Shown here in pieces: positions 9,047-15,247 of a stretch of DNA of 15,729 nucleotides (position 1 is the stretch's first letter; each line of letters begins with the position of its first letter). A program made the position numbers and the translations under genes. Below the pieces are notes generated by a model. That model did not search any database, had not been told where the DNA came from, and worked only from the letters and a program-made list of their open reading frames with translations. Source of the DNA: Thiobacillus sp. (lineage in GTDB: Bacteria > Pseudomonadota > Gammaproteobacteria > Burkholderiales > Thiobacillaceae); assembly GCF_024708915.1 (NCBI RefSeq), contig NZ_JANJXQ010000011.1, forward strand, positions 1 to 15,729, in the 5' to 3' direction.

Positions 9047-9052
9047 TAAAAT
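9047..9052 (+). promoter_or_regulatory. Possible -10 box for rph
   Basis: TAAAAT (5/6 match to the -10 consensus) lies 26 nt before the rph ATG, directly after the hairpin. No good -35 box is seen in the GC-rich stem upstream. Together with the hairpin it could mark a separate rph-rdgB-hemW transcript. Confidence 0.3.
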
Positions 9053-9078
9053 TGCGTTTTCCGTCCCGACAGCCCGCC

Positions 9079-9810
9079 ATGTCCCCGATTTCCCGCCCCA
9101 GCGGCCGTGCGCCCGATGCGCTGCGCGCCCTTTCCTTCACTCGCCGGTTCACCAAGCACGCCGAAGGCTCGGTGCTCGTCGCCATGGGCGATACCCGCGT
9201 CCTGTGCACCGCCAGCGTGCTCGACAAGCTGCCGCCGCATAAAAAAGGCAGCGGCGAAGGCTGGGTGACGGCCGAGTACGGCATGCTGCCGCGTTCCACC
9301 CACACCCGCAGCGACCGCGAAGCGGCGCGCGGCAAGCAGTCCGGACGCACCCAGGAAATCCAGCGGCTGATCGGGCGCAGCCTGCGCGCGGTGGTCGACC
9401 TGAAGAAGCTGGGCGAACGCACCCTGCACATCGACTGCGACGTATTGCAGGCCGACGGCGGCACCCGCTGCGCCAGCATCTGCGGCGCCTGGGTCGCGGT
9501 GGCCGACGCCGTCGCAGGCTTGCTGCGCGACGGCAAACTGGCCGAAACCCCGCTCACCGGCAGCATCGCCGCCGTCTCGGTCGGCGTTTATCGGGGCCAG
9601 CCGGTGCTGGACCTGGACTACGTCGAGGATGTGGACTGCGACACCGACATGAACGTGGTGATGACCGGCAGCGGCGGCATCGTCGAAGTGCAGGGCACTG
9701 CCGAAGGCACACCGTTCAGCCGCACCACCCTCGAAGCCCTGCTCGACCTGGCGACCGCCGGCATCGCGCAGATCGGCGCAGCGCAACAGGCAGCATTAAA
9801 AGCGAATTGA
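9079..9810 (+). CDS. rph: Ribonuclease PH
   Basis: RNase PH is a phosphate-dependent 3'-5' exoribonuclease that trims tRNA precursors and other RNA 3' ends. The 243-residue protein carries [27 protein letters not shown], the [29 protein letters not shown] region, [19 protein letters not shown] and the metal-site segment [18 protein letters not shown], all canonical. The ATG at 9079 was chosen because it matches the usual family N-terminus; the frame is open back to 8962 but that part overlaps the phosphatase gene. No clear Shine-Dalgarno is visible. It is followed by hairpin repeat copy 2 and rdgB. The rph-rdgB-hemW order is common in proteobacteria. Confidence 0.96.
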   Translation: MSPISRPSGRAPDALRALSFTRRFTKHAEGSVLVAMGDTRVLCTASVLDKLPPHKKGSGEGWVTAEYGMLPRSTHTRSDREAARGKQSGRTQEIQRLIGRSLRAVVDLKKLGERTLHIDCDVLQADGGTRCASICGAWVAVADAVAGLLRDGKLAETPLTGSIAAVSVGVYRGQPVLDLDYVEDVDCDTDMNVVMTGSGGIVEVQGTAEGTPFSRTTLEALLDLATAGIAQIGAAQQAALKAN

Positions 9811-9881
9811 TCCGCGAAGGACGCGAAGAAACGCGAAGGGGAATTCGGGTTTTCTTCGCGGCACTTCGCGTCCTTCGCGGA
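9811..9881. repeat. Dispersed CGCGAAG hairpin repeat, copy 2
   Basis: The left arm (9811-9838) is identical to the left arm of copy 1 at 5917. The right arm (9854-9881) pairs with it at all but three adjacent positions, around a 15-nt loop. As in copy 1 it is followed by ATAAAA. It begins at the base after the rph stop codon and ends 22 nt before rdgB, so it fills the intergenic space without touching the coding sequence or the rdgB ribosome-binding site. Confidence 0.92.
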
Positions 9882-9903
9882 TAAAAAATCAAAAGGAACC
9901 CCC

Positions 9904-10494
9904 ATGAAGAAAATCGTCATTGCCTCCGGCAATCCGGGCAAGCTGCGCGAGATTGCGCGCATCCTCGAACCGCTCGAAATTTCCGCCGTGCCGCAGTCCG
10001 ATTTCGGTGTTCCCGAATGCCCCGAGCCGCACGTCACCTTCGTCGAGAACTGCCTTGCCAAGGCGCGCCACGCCAGCACGCACACCGGCCTGCCGGCGCT
10101 GGCCGACGATTCCGGCATCTGCGTCGAGGCGCTCAACGGCGCGCCCGGCGTGTATTCCGCACGCTACGCCGGCGAGCCGAAATCCGACCAACGCAACAAC
10201 GAAAAGCTCATCGCCGCGCTTGCGGACCAAGCCAACCGCCGCGCGCACTATTACTGCGTGATGGTGCTGGTGCGCTACGCCGACGATCCCGAGCCGCTGA
10301 TCGCCGAGGGCCGCTGGTTTGGCGAAATCGTCGACACGCCGCGCGGCGAGAACGGCTTCGGCTACGACCCGTATTTCCTGCTGCCGCAGTCTGGAAAAAC
10401 CGGCGCCGAACTCGGTGAGGACGAGAAGAACGCCGTTTCGCATCGCGGCCAGGCCTTGCGCGAACTGGCCGACAAGCTGAAGCGACTTGGCTGA
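9904..10494 (+). CDS. rdgB: dITP/XTP (non-canonical purine NTP) pyrophosphatase
   Basis: RdgB (HAM1 family) hydrolyses dITP, ITP and XTP to monophosphates and so keeps deaminated purines out of DNA and RNA. The 196 residues fit the family. Motifs are the N-terminal IASGNPGKLREI (6-17), FVENCLAKARH, LALADDSGICVEALNGAPGVYSARYAG-type sequence with Asp-Asp-Ser-Gly, the GENGFGYDPYF block, and SHRGQAL near the C-terminus. AAAAGGAA 6 bases before the ATG is a good ribosome-binding site. The end overlaps the TTG start of hemW by 8 nt. Confidence 0.97.
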   Translation: MKKIVIASGNPGKLREIARILEPLEISAVPQSDFGVPECPEPHVTFVENCLAKARHASTHTGLPALADDSGICVEALNGAPGVYSARYAGEPKSDQRNNEKLIAALADQANRRAHYYCVMVLVRYADDPEPLIAEGRWFGEIVDTPRGENGFGYDPYFLLPQSGKTGAELGEDEKNAVSHRGQALRELADKLKRLG

Positions 10495-11665
10495 TCCCGT
10501 CGTCCGCTTTGCCGGCAGCGGCCTGCGGGTCCAGCCGCCGCTGTCGCTCTACATTCATTTGCCGTGGTGCGTGAAAAAATGCCCGTACTGCGACTTCAAT
10601 TCGCACGCCGCGCAAGGTATTCCCGAAACCGCCTACATCGATGCGCTGCTGCTCGATCTGGAGCGCGCGCTGCCCGACATCTGGGGACGCACAATCCACA
10701 CGGTGTTCTTCGGCGGCGGCACCCCCAGCCTGTTTTCGGCGCAGGGCATCGAGCGCATCCTGAGCGGCGTGCGCACGCTGACCCAATTGCTGCCCGGCGC
10801 GGAAATTACCCTCGAAGCCAACCCCGGAACGGTGGAAGCGGCGAAGTTCGCCGGCTTCCGCGCAGCGGGCGTGACCCGGGTCTCGCTCGGCATCCAGAGT
10901 TTCAATCCGCGCCATCTGCAGGCGCTCGGGCGCATCCACGACGGCGCCGAGGCCCGCCGCGCCGCCGAGCTGGCCGCCACCCATTTCGATACCTTCAATC
11001 TCGACCTGATGTTCGCCCTGCCGGGGCAAACGCTGGCCGAGGCCGCGGCCGATCTCGACATCGCGCTCGCCTTGCGGCCGCCGCACCTGTCCGCCTATCA
11101 CCTCACGCTCGAACCCAACACCCCGTTCGGCCACAGCGCGCCGCCGAACCTGCCGGACGACGACCTGGCCGCCGACATGCAGTTGGCGATCGAGGCCAGG
11201 CTGAATGAGGCCGGCATGGAGCATTACGAAACCTCGGCCTATGCCCGGCCGCTTCACGCCAGCCGCCACAATCTCAATTACTGGCGGTTTGGCGACTACC
11301 TCGGCATCGGCGCGGGTGCGCATTCCAAGCTGAGTTTTCACGACCGCATCCTGCGGCAGATGCGCACCAAGCATCCACAGCAGTACATGGACGCGGTCCG
11401 GCAGGACCGCCACATTGCCGAGGTCCGTTCGCTCACGCGCAGCGATCTGCCGTTCGAGTTCATGATGAACGCCCTGCGGCTCAATGACGGCGTCCCCGCT
11501 GCGCTGTTTGAAGAACGCACCGGCTTGCCGCTGTTCGTTTGCGCGTCTGCGCTCGAACAGGCGCAAGCGCGGGGCCTGATGGAGGTCGGCGCAAGCCACC
11601 TCAAACCGACCTTGCAGGGCCAGCGCTTTCTGAACGATCTGCTGGAATTGTTTTTACCGGGGTAG
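10487..11665 (+). CDS. hemW: Radical SAM heme chaperone HemW
   Basis: HemW is related to the coproporphyrinogen dehydrogenase HemN but is now seen as a heme chaperone that delivers heme to membrane proteins. The 392 residues fit HemW rather than HemN (about 450). The radical SAM cluster motif is Cys28-x3-Cys32-x2-Cys35 in LPWCVKKCPYCDFNSH, followed by FFGGGTPSLF, LEANPGT, RVSLGIQSFNPRHLQALGR, LDLMFALPGQT and the C-terminal HemN_C-type domain. The short N-terminus ahead of PLSLYIHLPWC also matches HemW. TTG 10487 is the only start codon before the cluster motif; it overlaps the rdgB stop, so translation is likely coupled. Confidence 0.94.
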   Translation: MADPVVRFAGSGLRVQPPLSLYIHLPWCVKKCPYCDFNSHAAQGIPETAYIDALLLDLERALPDIWGRTIHTVFFGGGTPSLFSAQGIERILSGVRTLTQLLPGAEITLEANPGTVEAAKFAGFRAAGVTRVSLGIQSFNPRHLQALGRIHDGAEARRAAELAATHFDTFNLDLMFALPGQTLAEAAADLDIALALRPPHLSAYHLTLEPNTPFGHSAPPNLPDDDLAADMQLAIEARLNEAGMEHYETSAYARPLHASRHNLNYWRFGDYLGIGAGAHSKLSFHDRILRQMRTKHPQQYMDAVRQDRHIAEVRSLTRSDLPFEFMMNALRLNDGVPAALFEERTGLPLFVCASALEQAQARGLMEVGASHLKPTLQGQRFLNDLLELFLPG

Positions 11666-11702
11666 CGGGCCGCCAGTTCAACCGCCGCGTCGCACAGCAC
11701 AG

Positions 11703-11725
11703 GGCGGGCACCTGCCGCGCCCGCC
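11703..11725. terminator. Candidate hairpin between convergent hemW and marR-type gene
   Basis: GGCGGGC (11703-11709) and GCCCGCC (11719-11725) form a 7-bp stem with a 9-nt loop in the 135-nt gap between convergent genes. No T-run follows on either strand, so its role as a terminator is weakly supported. Nothing else was recognised in this gap. Confidence 0.3.
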
Positions 11726-11800
11726 GTCCCCGGCTACGCGGCCATACCGTTTTCCTGACCTGTTCCCGGTTTCGCTGGCGTCGAGTGGCCGACCGATGGA

Positions 11801-12238
11801 TCAGCGCTGGCTGTTCCCTTCTCCTGCGGCCAGTTCCTCCGCTCCAGGCACGCGGAAGATGCCTTGCAGTTTGAGCAACTCGTCGCGGTGCTGGCCTGCG
11901 AGTGCATTCAGCATATCGTTTCCCCTGGCGGTCAGGTGCACCTCCACCGCGCGCCGGTCGTTGCGCCCCACTTGGCGCTGTACCAGTCCAAGCTTTTCGC
12001 ACCGCGAGATGAGCGAAACCACACCATGGTGATGGGCCTGCAGACGTTCCGCCAACTCGCCGACGGTAGCCCACTCGCGATCCGGAAATCCGCGTATGTG
12101 CAGCAGCAACTGGTACTGAAGATGGGTGACGCCATGCCGGCGGGCCGCTTCCTCGCTGAAACGCAGGAAGCGCCGGAGTTGATAACGGAAATGGGAGAGC
12201 GTTTCGAAGTCGCTTTTGCTGAGGGAAAGGGGCGGCAT
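11801..12238 (-). CDS. MarR-family transcriptional regulator
   Basis: A 145-residue winged helix-turn-helix protein. The core reads THLQYQLLLHIRGFPDREWATVGELAERLQAHHHGVVSLISRCEKLGLVQR, the recognition-helix region, followed by the wing VGRNDRRAVEVHLTARG, with the Asp-Arg-Arg signature of MarR proteins. Flanking helices (about 10-35 and 115-135) would form the dimer interface. Such regulators are usually dimeric repressors released by small molecules, oxidants or metal ions; no cysteine pair is visible that would point to thiol sensing (a single Cys lies in SRCEKLG). It is transcribed away from the Yip1-like gene, and a 23-bp near-palindrome lies between them, so it probably represses that unit and perhaps itself. 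The Shine-Dalgarno is weak. Confidence 0.9.
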   Translation of the reverse strand: MPPLSLSKSDFETLSHFRYQLRRFLRFSEEAARRHGVTHLQYQLLLHIRGFPDREWATVGELAERLQAHHHGVVSLISRCEKLGLVQRQVGRNDRRAVEVHLTARGNDMLNALAGQHRDELLKLQGIFRVPGAEELAAGEGNSQR

Positions 12239-12270
12239 TGGGTTTGGTCGCGTCTCAAGTGGATTTTTAT

Positions 12271-12299
12271 TTGGCTTTTATATCATGTTGTGATACAAA
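12271..12299 (+). promoter_or_regulatory. Predicted promoter of the Yip1-like/DsrC-like unit
   Basis: TTGGCT (12271-12276) and TACAAA (12294-12299) are 17 nt apart and match the -35 and -10 consensus at 4/6 each. This would place the start near 12306 and give a leader of about 97 nt. The operator palindrome occupies the spacer. Confidence 0.45.
12277..12299. promoter_or_regulatory. Putative MarR-type operator palindrome
   Basis: The core TATCA-TGTTG-TGATA is a perfect 5-bp inverted repeat with a 5-nt centre. With flanking TTT and AAA it extends to 23 nt with a single mismatched pair. MarR proteins typically bind AT-rich palindromes of this size. It is the only such AT-rich palindrome seen in the gap between the regulator and the divergent gene. 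Confidence 0.65.
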
Positions 12300-12402
12300 T
12301 AAATCATGATGGTCTCGCGGGCTTGCCATCACTTTCGTTGCGGCGGTAACCGAGAGTACCGTCATGCGTGTCCAAAGACCGCTCTCGAAAAAGGAGATTC
12401 AC

Positions 12403-12972
12403 ATGAGTATCCTGCATATCCACAAACTGTTCGTCGCGTCGCCCGAAGGATGGAATGAGTTCGCGCGCATACAGCCCTCTGCCATCAAGCTGTTCGTCCT
12501 GCTGGTGGTGCCGTTCTCGCTGATTCCGCCATTGATGCTGGAGTATGCCGGACAGCATTTGGGTGCCGCCATGTTTCCCGATACCGCGGGACAGGCGTGG
12601 AGCATCGCCGCGCTCTTCTTCCTGATCGCCGAGTTGATCACCGTGCCGCTCATGGCCTGGGCGATCAAGTCGGTGGCCAACAGCAAGGGGATCGACAGTA
12701 ATTACCACGACGCCTTCACGCTTGCCGCCGTCGCAGCGGTGCCGCTCTGGCTTTCGTCGCTGGTGCTCTTCTCCGACCAGATCGCCTTGATCATAGCCAT
12801 GGTCGTTCTTGGGCTGGCGGGGTCGGTCGTGCTGATTTTCCGCGGGGTGGGCAGCATCCTCAAGGTCGAGGAGGGTCTTGTCGCCTTCGACATCGCCTAT
12901 ACCGTCACCGCGCTCGGCCTTGTGGTGTGGGTGATGCTGGTCATGCTGGGGCTTGTTCCGGCCCTTGCCTGA
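12403..12972 (+). CDS. Yip1-domain-like integral membrane protein
   Basis: A 189-residue protein with five likely membrane helices: about 28-48 (LFVLLVVPFSLIPPLML), 66-90 (IAALFFLIAELITVPLMAW), 103-123 (AFTLAAVAAVPLWLSSLVLF), 125-145 (IALIIAMVVLGLAGSVVLIF) and 164-187. The N-terminus FVASPEGWNEFARIQPS and the overall layout resemble bacterial Yip1-family (DUF1282-like) inner-membrane proteins, whose function is mostly unknown. ATG 12403 was chosen over 12364 because AAGGAG lies six bases upstream. It is divergent from the MarR gene and 69 nt upstream of the DsrC-like gene on the same strand. A possible role in a stress- or sulfur-related response is inference from context only. Confidence 0.75.
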   Translation: MSILHIHKLFVASPEGWNEFARIQPSAIKLFVLLVVPFSLIPPLMLEYAGQHLGAAMFPDTAGQAWSIAALFFLIAELITVPLMAWAIKSVANSKGIDSNYHDAFTLAAVAAVPLWLSSLVLFSDQIALIIAMVVLGLAGSVVLIFRGVGSILKVEEGLVAFDIAYTVTALGLVVWVMLVMLGLVPALA

Positions 12973-13041
12973 GATTCTGCAATCGCCGTTTTCTGGCCGG
13001 CCTGGTTCATCGGAGCCAGGCATTTCCGAGGAGGTTGAACG

Positions 13042-13374
13042 ATGGAAGCTGCAGCAACACTGAACTTGCCGAATCTCGATGAGGAAGGTTACCTGGTCGA
13101 GCCCGGCGAATGGAGCGAAGCCCTCGCTGAATATTTCGCGCAGAAAGAGAATGTCAAGCTTACGGACGCGCATTGGGACGTCATCCGCTTCATGCGCGAA
13201 TTCTACGAAGAGAACCAGATCGCCCCCGATGCCCGCTATGTGATCAAGCACCTGTCGCAGCGCATGGGAGCCGATGCGCGCAATGCGCTTTACAGGCTGT
13301 TCGCGTATGGCTATGTCCAGCAGGCATGCAAGATCGCGGGAATGAAGCGTCCGCGGGCCTGGAGTACCGGCTGA
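13042..13374 (+). CDS. DsrC/TusE-family sulfur-relay-like protein lacking the terminal cysteine
   Basis: The 110 residues fit the DsrC/TusE fold: NLDEEGYLVEPGEWSEALAEYFA, LTDAHWDVIRFMREFYEENQIAPDARYVIKHLSQRMG, LYRLFAYGYVQQACKIAG. DsrC carries sulfur as a trisulfide on two C-terminal cysteines: CysA, penultimate, and CysB, eleven residues earlier. TusE uses CysA for tRNA thiolation. Here only the CysB equivalent (Cys96) remains; the tail after it is KIAGMKRPRAWSTG, with Trp at the CysA spacing. It is therefore unlikely to act as a normal DsrC or TusE and more likely a regulatory or altered relay paralogue. GAGGAGG before the ATG is a strong ribosome-binding site. It probably shares a transcript with the Yip1-like gene. 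The 68-nt gap to the convergent pseudouridine synthase-like gene shows no clear terminator. Confidence 0.88.
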   Translation: MEAAATLNLPNLDEEGYLVEPGEWSEALAEYFAQKENVKLTDAHWDVIRFMREFYEENQIAPDARYVIKHLSQRMGADARNALYRLFAYGYVQQACKIAGMKRPRAWSTG

Positions 13375-13442
13375 CGGGTTTGCCGGGACGGGGTTCGTGC
13401 AGTCGAGGCGCGCAGCGGCCACCCCGGCGTTCCGCGCAGCCC

Positions 13443-14306
13443 TCAAAACCGCTCGCCGGGACACAGATAGCGCCACTGGCCGGGCGGCAGCTGCGCTAGC
13501 GGCACGCGCCCGAGACGGATGCGCTTCATCGACACCACGCGCAGGCCAACGGCTTCGCACAGGTGCGCGATTTGTCCGATTTGGGCGCCCTTCAACGCCA
13601 CCCGCAGGCGGTTCTCGTTTTGCCAGCTGACCTTGATGGCAGACGGCATACGGCCCTGGAGCGTGGTTGTTGACGCTTTAGCGTCTTTAGAGCGAGGTTG
13701 CTGCCGGCTTGTCGGCTTTACAACCGCGGCCTCCCCCTCGCGGGGACAACCACGGCCTACCCCTTGCGGGTGGAAGGAAATGCTCTGATTCAGCCGTTTG
13801 AGTCCGTGCGGGATGAGTTCACCCGCGACTTCGACGATGACTTCGTGCTCCAGCGTGGCGGCATCCTCGGTCAGTTTGCGCGCCACGCGCCAGTCCTGGG
13901 TGAAGACGACCAGTCCGCTGGCGCCGGTTTCCAGCGGCATACACAAGGTCAACCGGGCGAAATGCTTTTTCAGCGGGCGGATGCCGGAGGCGTCTTCGGC
14001 CCACCAGGCGGCGGCACCGAGCAGTTGATGCGCGTGCGGCAGCGACGCGGCTTTGTCGTCCGCGTCGTCGCCCAGGCCCGTGCGATAGCCGGGCGGTTTG
14101 TGCAGCAGCAGGGTGACGGCCTGGGTCTGCGCGGGATCGGCCAGCGGGTCGATTTCGATGCGCTGATCGGCAACCCGGAATTGCGGCTCTTCGATCACGA
14201 CGCCGTCCACCCGCACCCAGCCGCCGGCGATGGTTTGTTCGGCTTCGCGGCGCGAACAGGCGCGGATCTCGGCGACGCGTTTGGCAAGGCGGATGGAATC
14301 GGTCAT
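13443..14306 (-). CDS. S4-domain RNA pseudouridine synthase-like protein (RsuA/RluF type), active-site Asp replaced
   Basis: A 287-residue protein with an N-terminal S4 RNA-binding domain (IRLAKRVAEIRACSRREAEQTIAGGWVRVDG, about 5-52) and a pseudouridine synthase fold (LLLHKPPGY at 66-74; C-terminal HLCEAVGLRVVSMKRIRLGRVPL). Active members carry Gly-Arg-Leu-Asp before a Gly-Leu; here the segment is MPLETGASGLVVFTQD (123-138), so the catalytic Asp position is Glu126 and the preceding Arg is Pro. Residues about 183-219 (rich in Arg, Ser, Thr and Lys) are an extra stretch encoded by a repeat-rich insertion. The start MTDSIRLAKRV (ATG 14306) was chosen from homology; the frame is open up to 14531. 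It may still bind rRNA without modifying it. It is not possible to say whether RluF or RluB is the closest relative. Confidence 0.8.
   Translation of the reverse strand: MTDSIRLAKRVAEIRACSRREAEQTIAGGWVRVDGVVIEEPQFRVADQRIEIDPLADPAQTQAVTLLLHKPPGYRTGLGDDADDKAASLPHAHQLLGAAAWWAEDASGIRPLKKHFARLTLCMPLETGASGLVVFTQDWRVARKLTEDAATLEHEVIVEVAGELIPHGLKRLNQSISFHPQGVGRGCPREGEAAVVKPTSRQQPRSKDAKASTTTLQGRMPSAIKVSWQNENRLRVALKGAQIGQIAHLCEAVGLRVVSMKRIRLGRVPLAQLPPGQWRYLCPGERF
13658..13771. repeat. Repeat-rich insertion inside the pseudouridine synthase-like gene
   Basis: This segment contains a tandem 26-bp direct repeat (13720-13745 and 13746-13771, 22 of 26 positions identical), each unit with a CCCC-TYGCGGG hairpin. 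It also has a near-perfect palindrome GACGCTTTAGCGTC (13672-13685), a smaller hairpin GCCGGCTTGTCGGC, and an outer inverted repeat CGTGGTTGT (13662-13670) with ACAACCACG (13746-13754). It stays in frame and adds about 37 residues in a region where the family normally has a short linker between strands. It looks like a palindromic repeat inserted into coding sequence. Confidence 0.7.
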
Positions 14307-14394
14307 GGCAGGGGCGGTGAGCGAGCAGCCTGCAAGTTTACCGCGGTGCCTGCGAGGCAAACCGCCGGCGCGCATGGCCGCTGTTCGAGCGCGG

Positions 14395-14424
14395 TTGTTA
14401 TTGCAAGCGCGGGCGCGGTATGCT
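14395..14424 (+). promoter_or_regulatory. Possible promoter of the dienelactone hydrolase gene
   Basis: TTGTTA (14395-14400) and TATGCT (14419-14424) are separated by 18 nt, matching the consensus boxes at 4/6 each. They lie in the 157-nt gap between the divergent pseudouridine synthase-like gene and the hydrolase gene, about 40 nt before its ATG. Confidence 0.35.
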
Positions 14425-14463
14425 TTTGGGTCGACCAACCCATCCCTCGATCCGGAGACGCCC

Positions 14464-15246
14464 ATGAAAACCGCGCTTGCCCTGTCATTGTTGTTTTTCA
14501 CCTCATCCGCCCTCGCCGCCGTGGTCGGCAAGGATGTCAGCTACAAGGCGGGCGATACCGTCATGAAAGGCTATCTGGCGTTTGACGATGCCATCAAGGG
14601 CAAGCGCGCCGGCGTGCTGGTGGTGCCGGAGTGGTGGGGCGCCAACGATTACGCCAGGAAGCGTGCGCGCATGCTGGCGGGCGAGGGCTACGTCGCGCTG
14701 GTGGTCGATATGTACGGCAACGGCCAGATCGCCGACAACCCGCAGGAGGCCGGCGCGCTCGCCGGCAGCGTGAACAAGAACCCGCCGCTGGCGCTGGCCC
14801 GGTTTCAGGCGGCCGAGAAATTCCTCGACAAGCAGCCCAACGTGAAGAAGGGCGAACTGGCCGCGCTGGGCTACTGCTTTGGCGGCGGCGTGGTGCTCAA
14901 CATGGCGCGTGCGGGCGAGCCGCTGAAGGCGGTGGTCAGCTACCACGGCGTGCTGGCGACCGACGTGACGGTCAAGCCGGGCGACATCAAGGCCAAGCTG
15001 CGCATCTTCCACGGCGAGGCCGATCCGCTCGTGCCGCCCGAGCAGGTCGAAGCGTTCAAGACCGAAATGGACAACGCCCAGGCGGATTACATGCTGGTGG
15101 CCTATCCCGGCGTGAAGCATACCTTCACCAACCGCGAGGCTGACAGTTACGCCGCACAATTCGGGCTGCCGCTCAAGTACGACAACGCAGCCGACCGGGA
15201 TTCGTGGACGCGGACGCTGGAGTTCCTGAAGGCGACGCTGAAATAA
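14464..15246 (+). CDS. Secreted dienelactone hydrolase-family protein
   Basis: A 260-residue alpha/beta hydrolase. A signal peptide is evident (MKTALALSLLFFTSSALA, cleavage likely after Ala18), so it acts in the periplasm or outside. The catalytic triad of the family is visible: Cys nucleophile in GYCFGGG (about residue 138), Asp in HGEADPLVP (about 181) and His in VKHTFTN. VLVVPEWWGANDYARKRARMLAGEGYVALVVDMYG is the family's typical first strand and loop. Classical dienelactone hydrolases in chlorocatechol degradation are cytosolic; exported homologues mostly have no proven substrate. ATG 14464 has GGAG six bases upstream; the frame is open from 14230 but that lies opposite another gene. The stop is separated by one base from the next ATG. 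Confidence 0.92.
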   Translation: MKTALALSLLFFTSSALAAVVGKDVSYKAGDTVMKGYLAFDDAIKGKRAGVLVVPEWWGANDYARKRARMLAGEGYVALVVDMYGNGQIADNPQEAGALAGSVNKNPPLALARFQAAEKFLDKQPNVKKGELAALGYCFGGGVVLNMARAGEPLKAVVSYHGVLATDVTVKPGDIKAKLRIFHGEADPLVPPEQVEAFKTEMDNAQADYMLVAYPGVKHTFTNREADSYAAQFGLPLKYDNAADRDSWTRTLEFLKATLK

Positions 15247-15247
15247 G

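Noticed and set aside
8088..9786. Long minus-strand frames opposite the phosphatase and rph
   Set aside because: Both are shadows of well-recognised genes on the plus strand.
12364..12402. Earlier ATG for the Yip1-like protein, adding 13 residues
   Set aside because: It has no ribosome-binding site, whereas ATG 12403 has AAGGAG at ideal spacing.
13372..13400. TGA after Thr-Gly in the DsrC-like gene read as selenocysteine or cysteine, giving a Thr-Gly-Sec ending
   Set aside because: The codons after the TGA do not continue with the expected Val-stop, and I did not see a convincing selenocysteine insertion hairpin. A simple loss of the Cys is more likely.
13382..13428. Hairpin GCCGGG/CCCGGC as a terminator after the DsrC-like gene
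   Set aside because: Six base pairs with a 35-nt loop and no T-run are not distinguishable from chance in this GC-rich sequence.
14307..14531. N-terminal extension of the pseudouridine synthase-like protein
   Set aside because: The extra 75 residues are Arg/Ala-rich without homology and run over the promoter and signal-peptide region of the divergent hydrolase gene.
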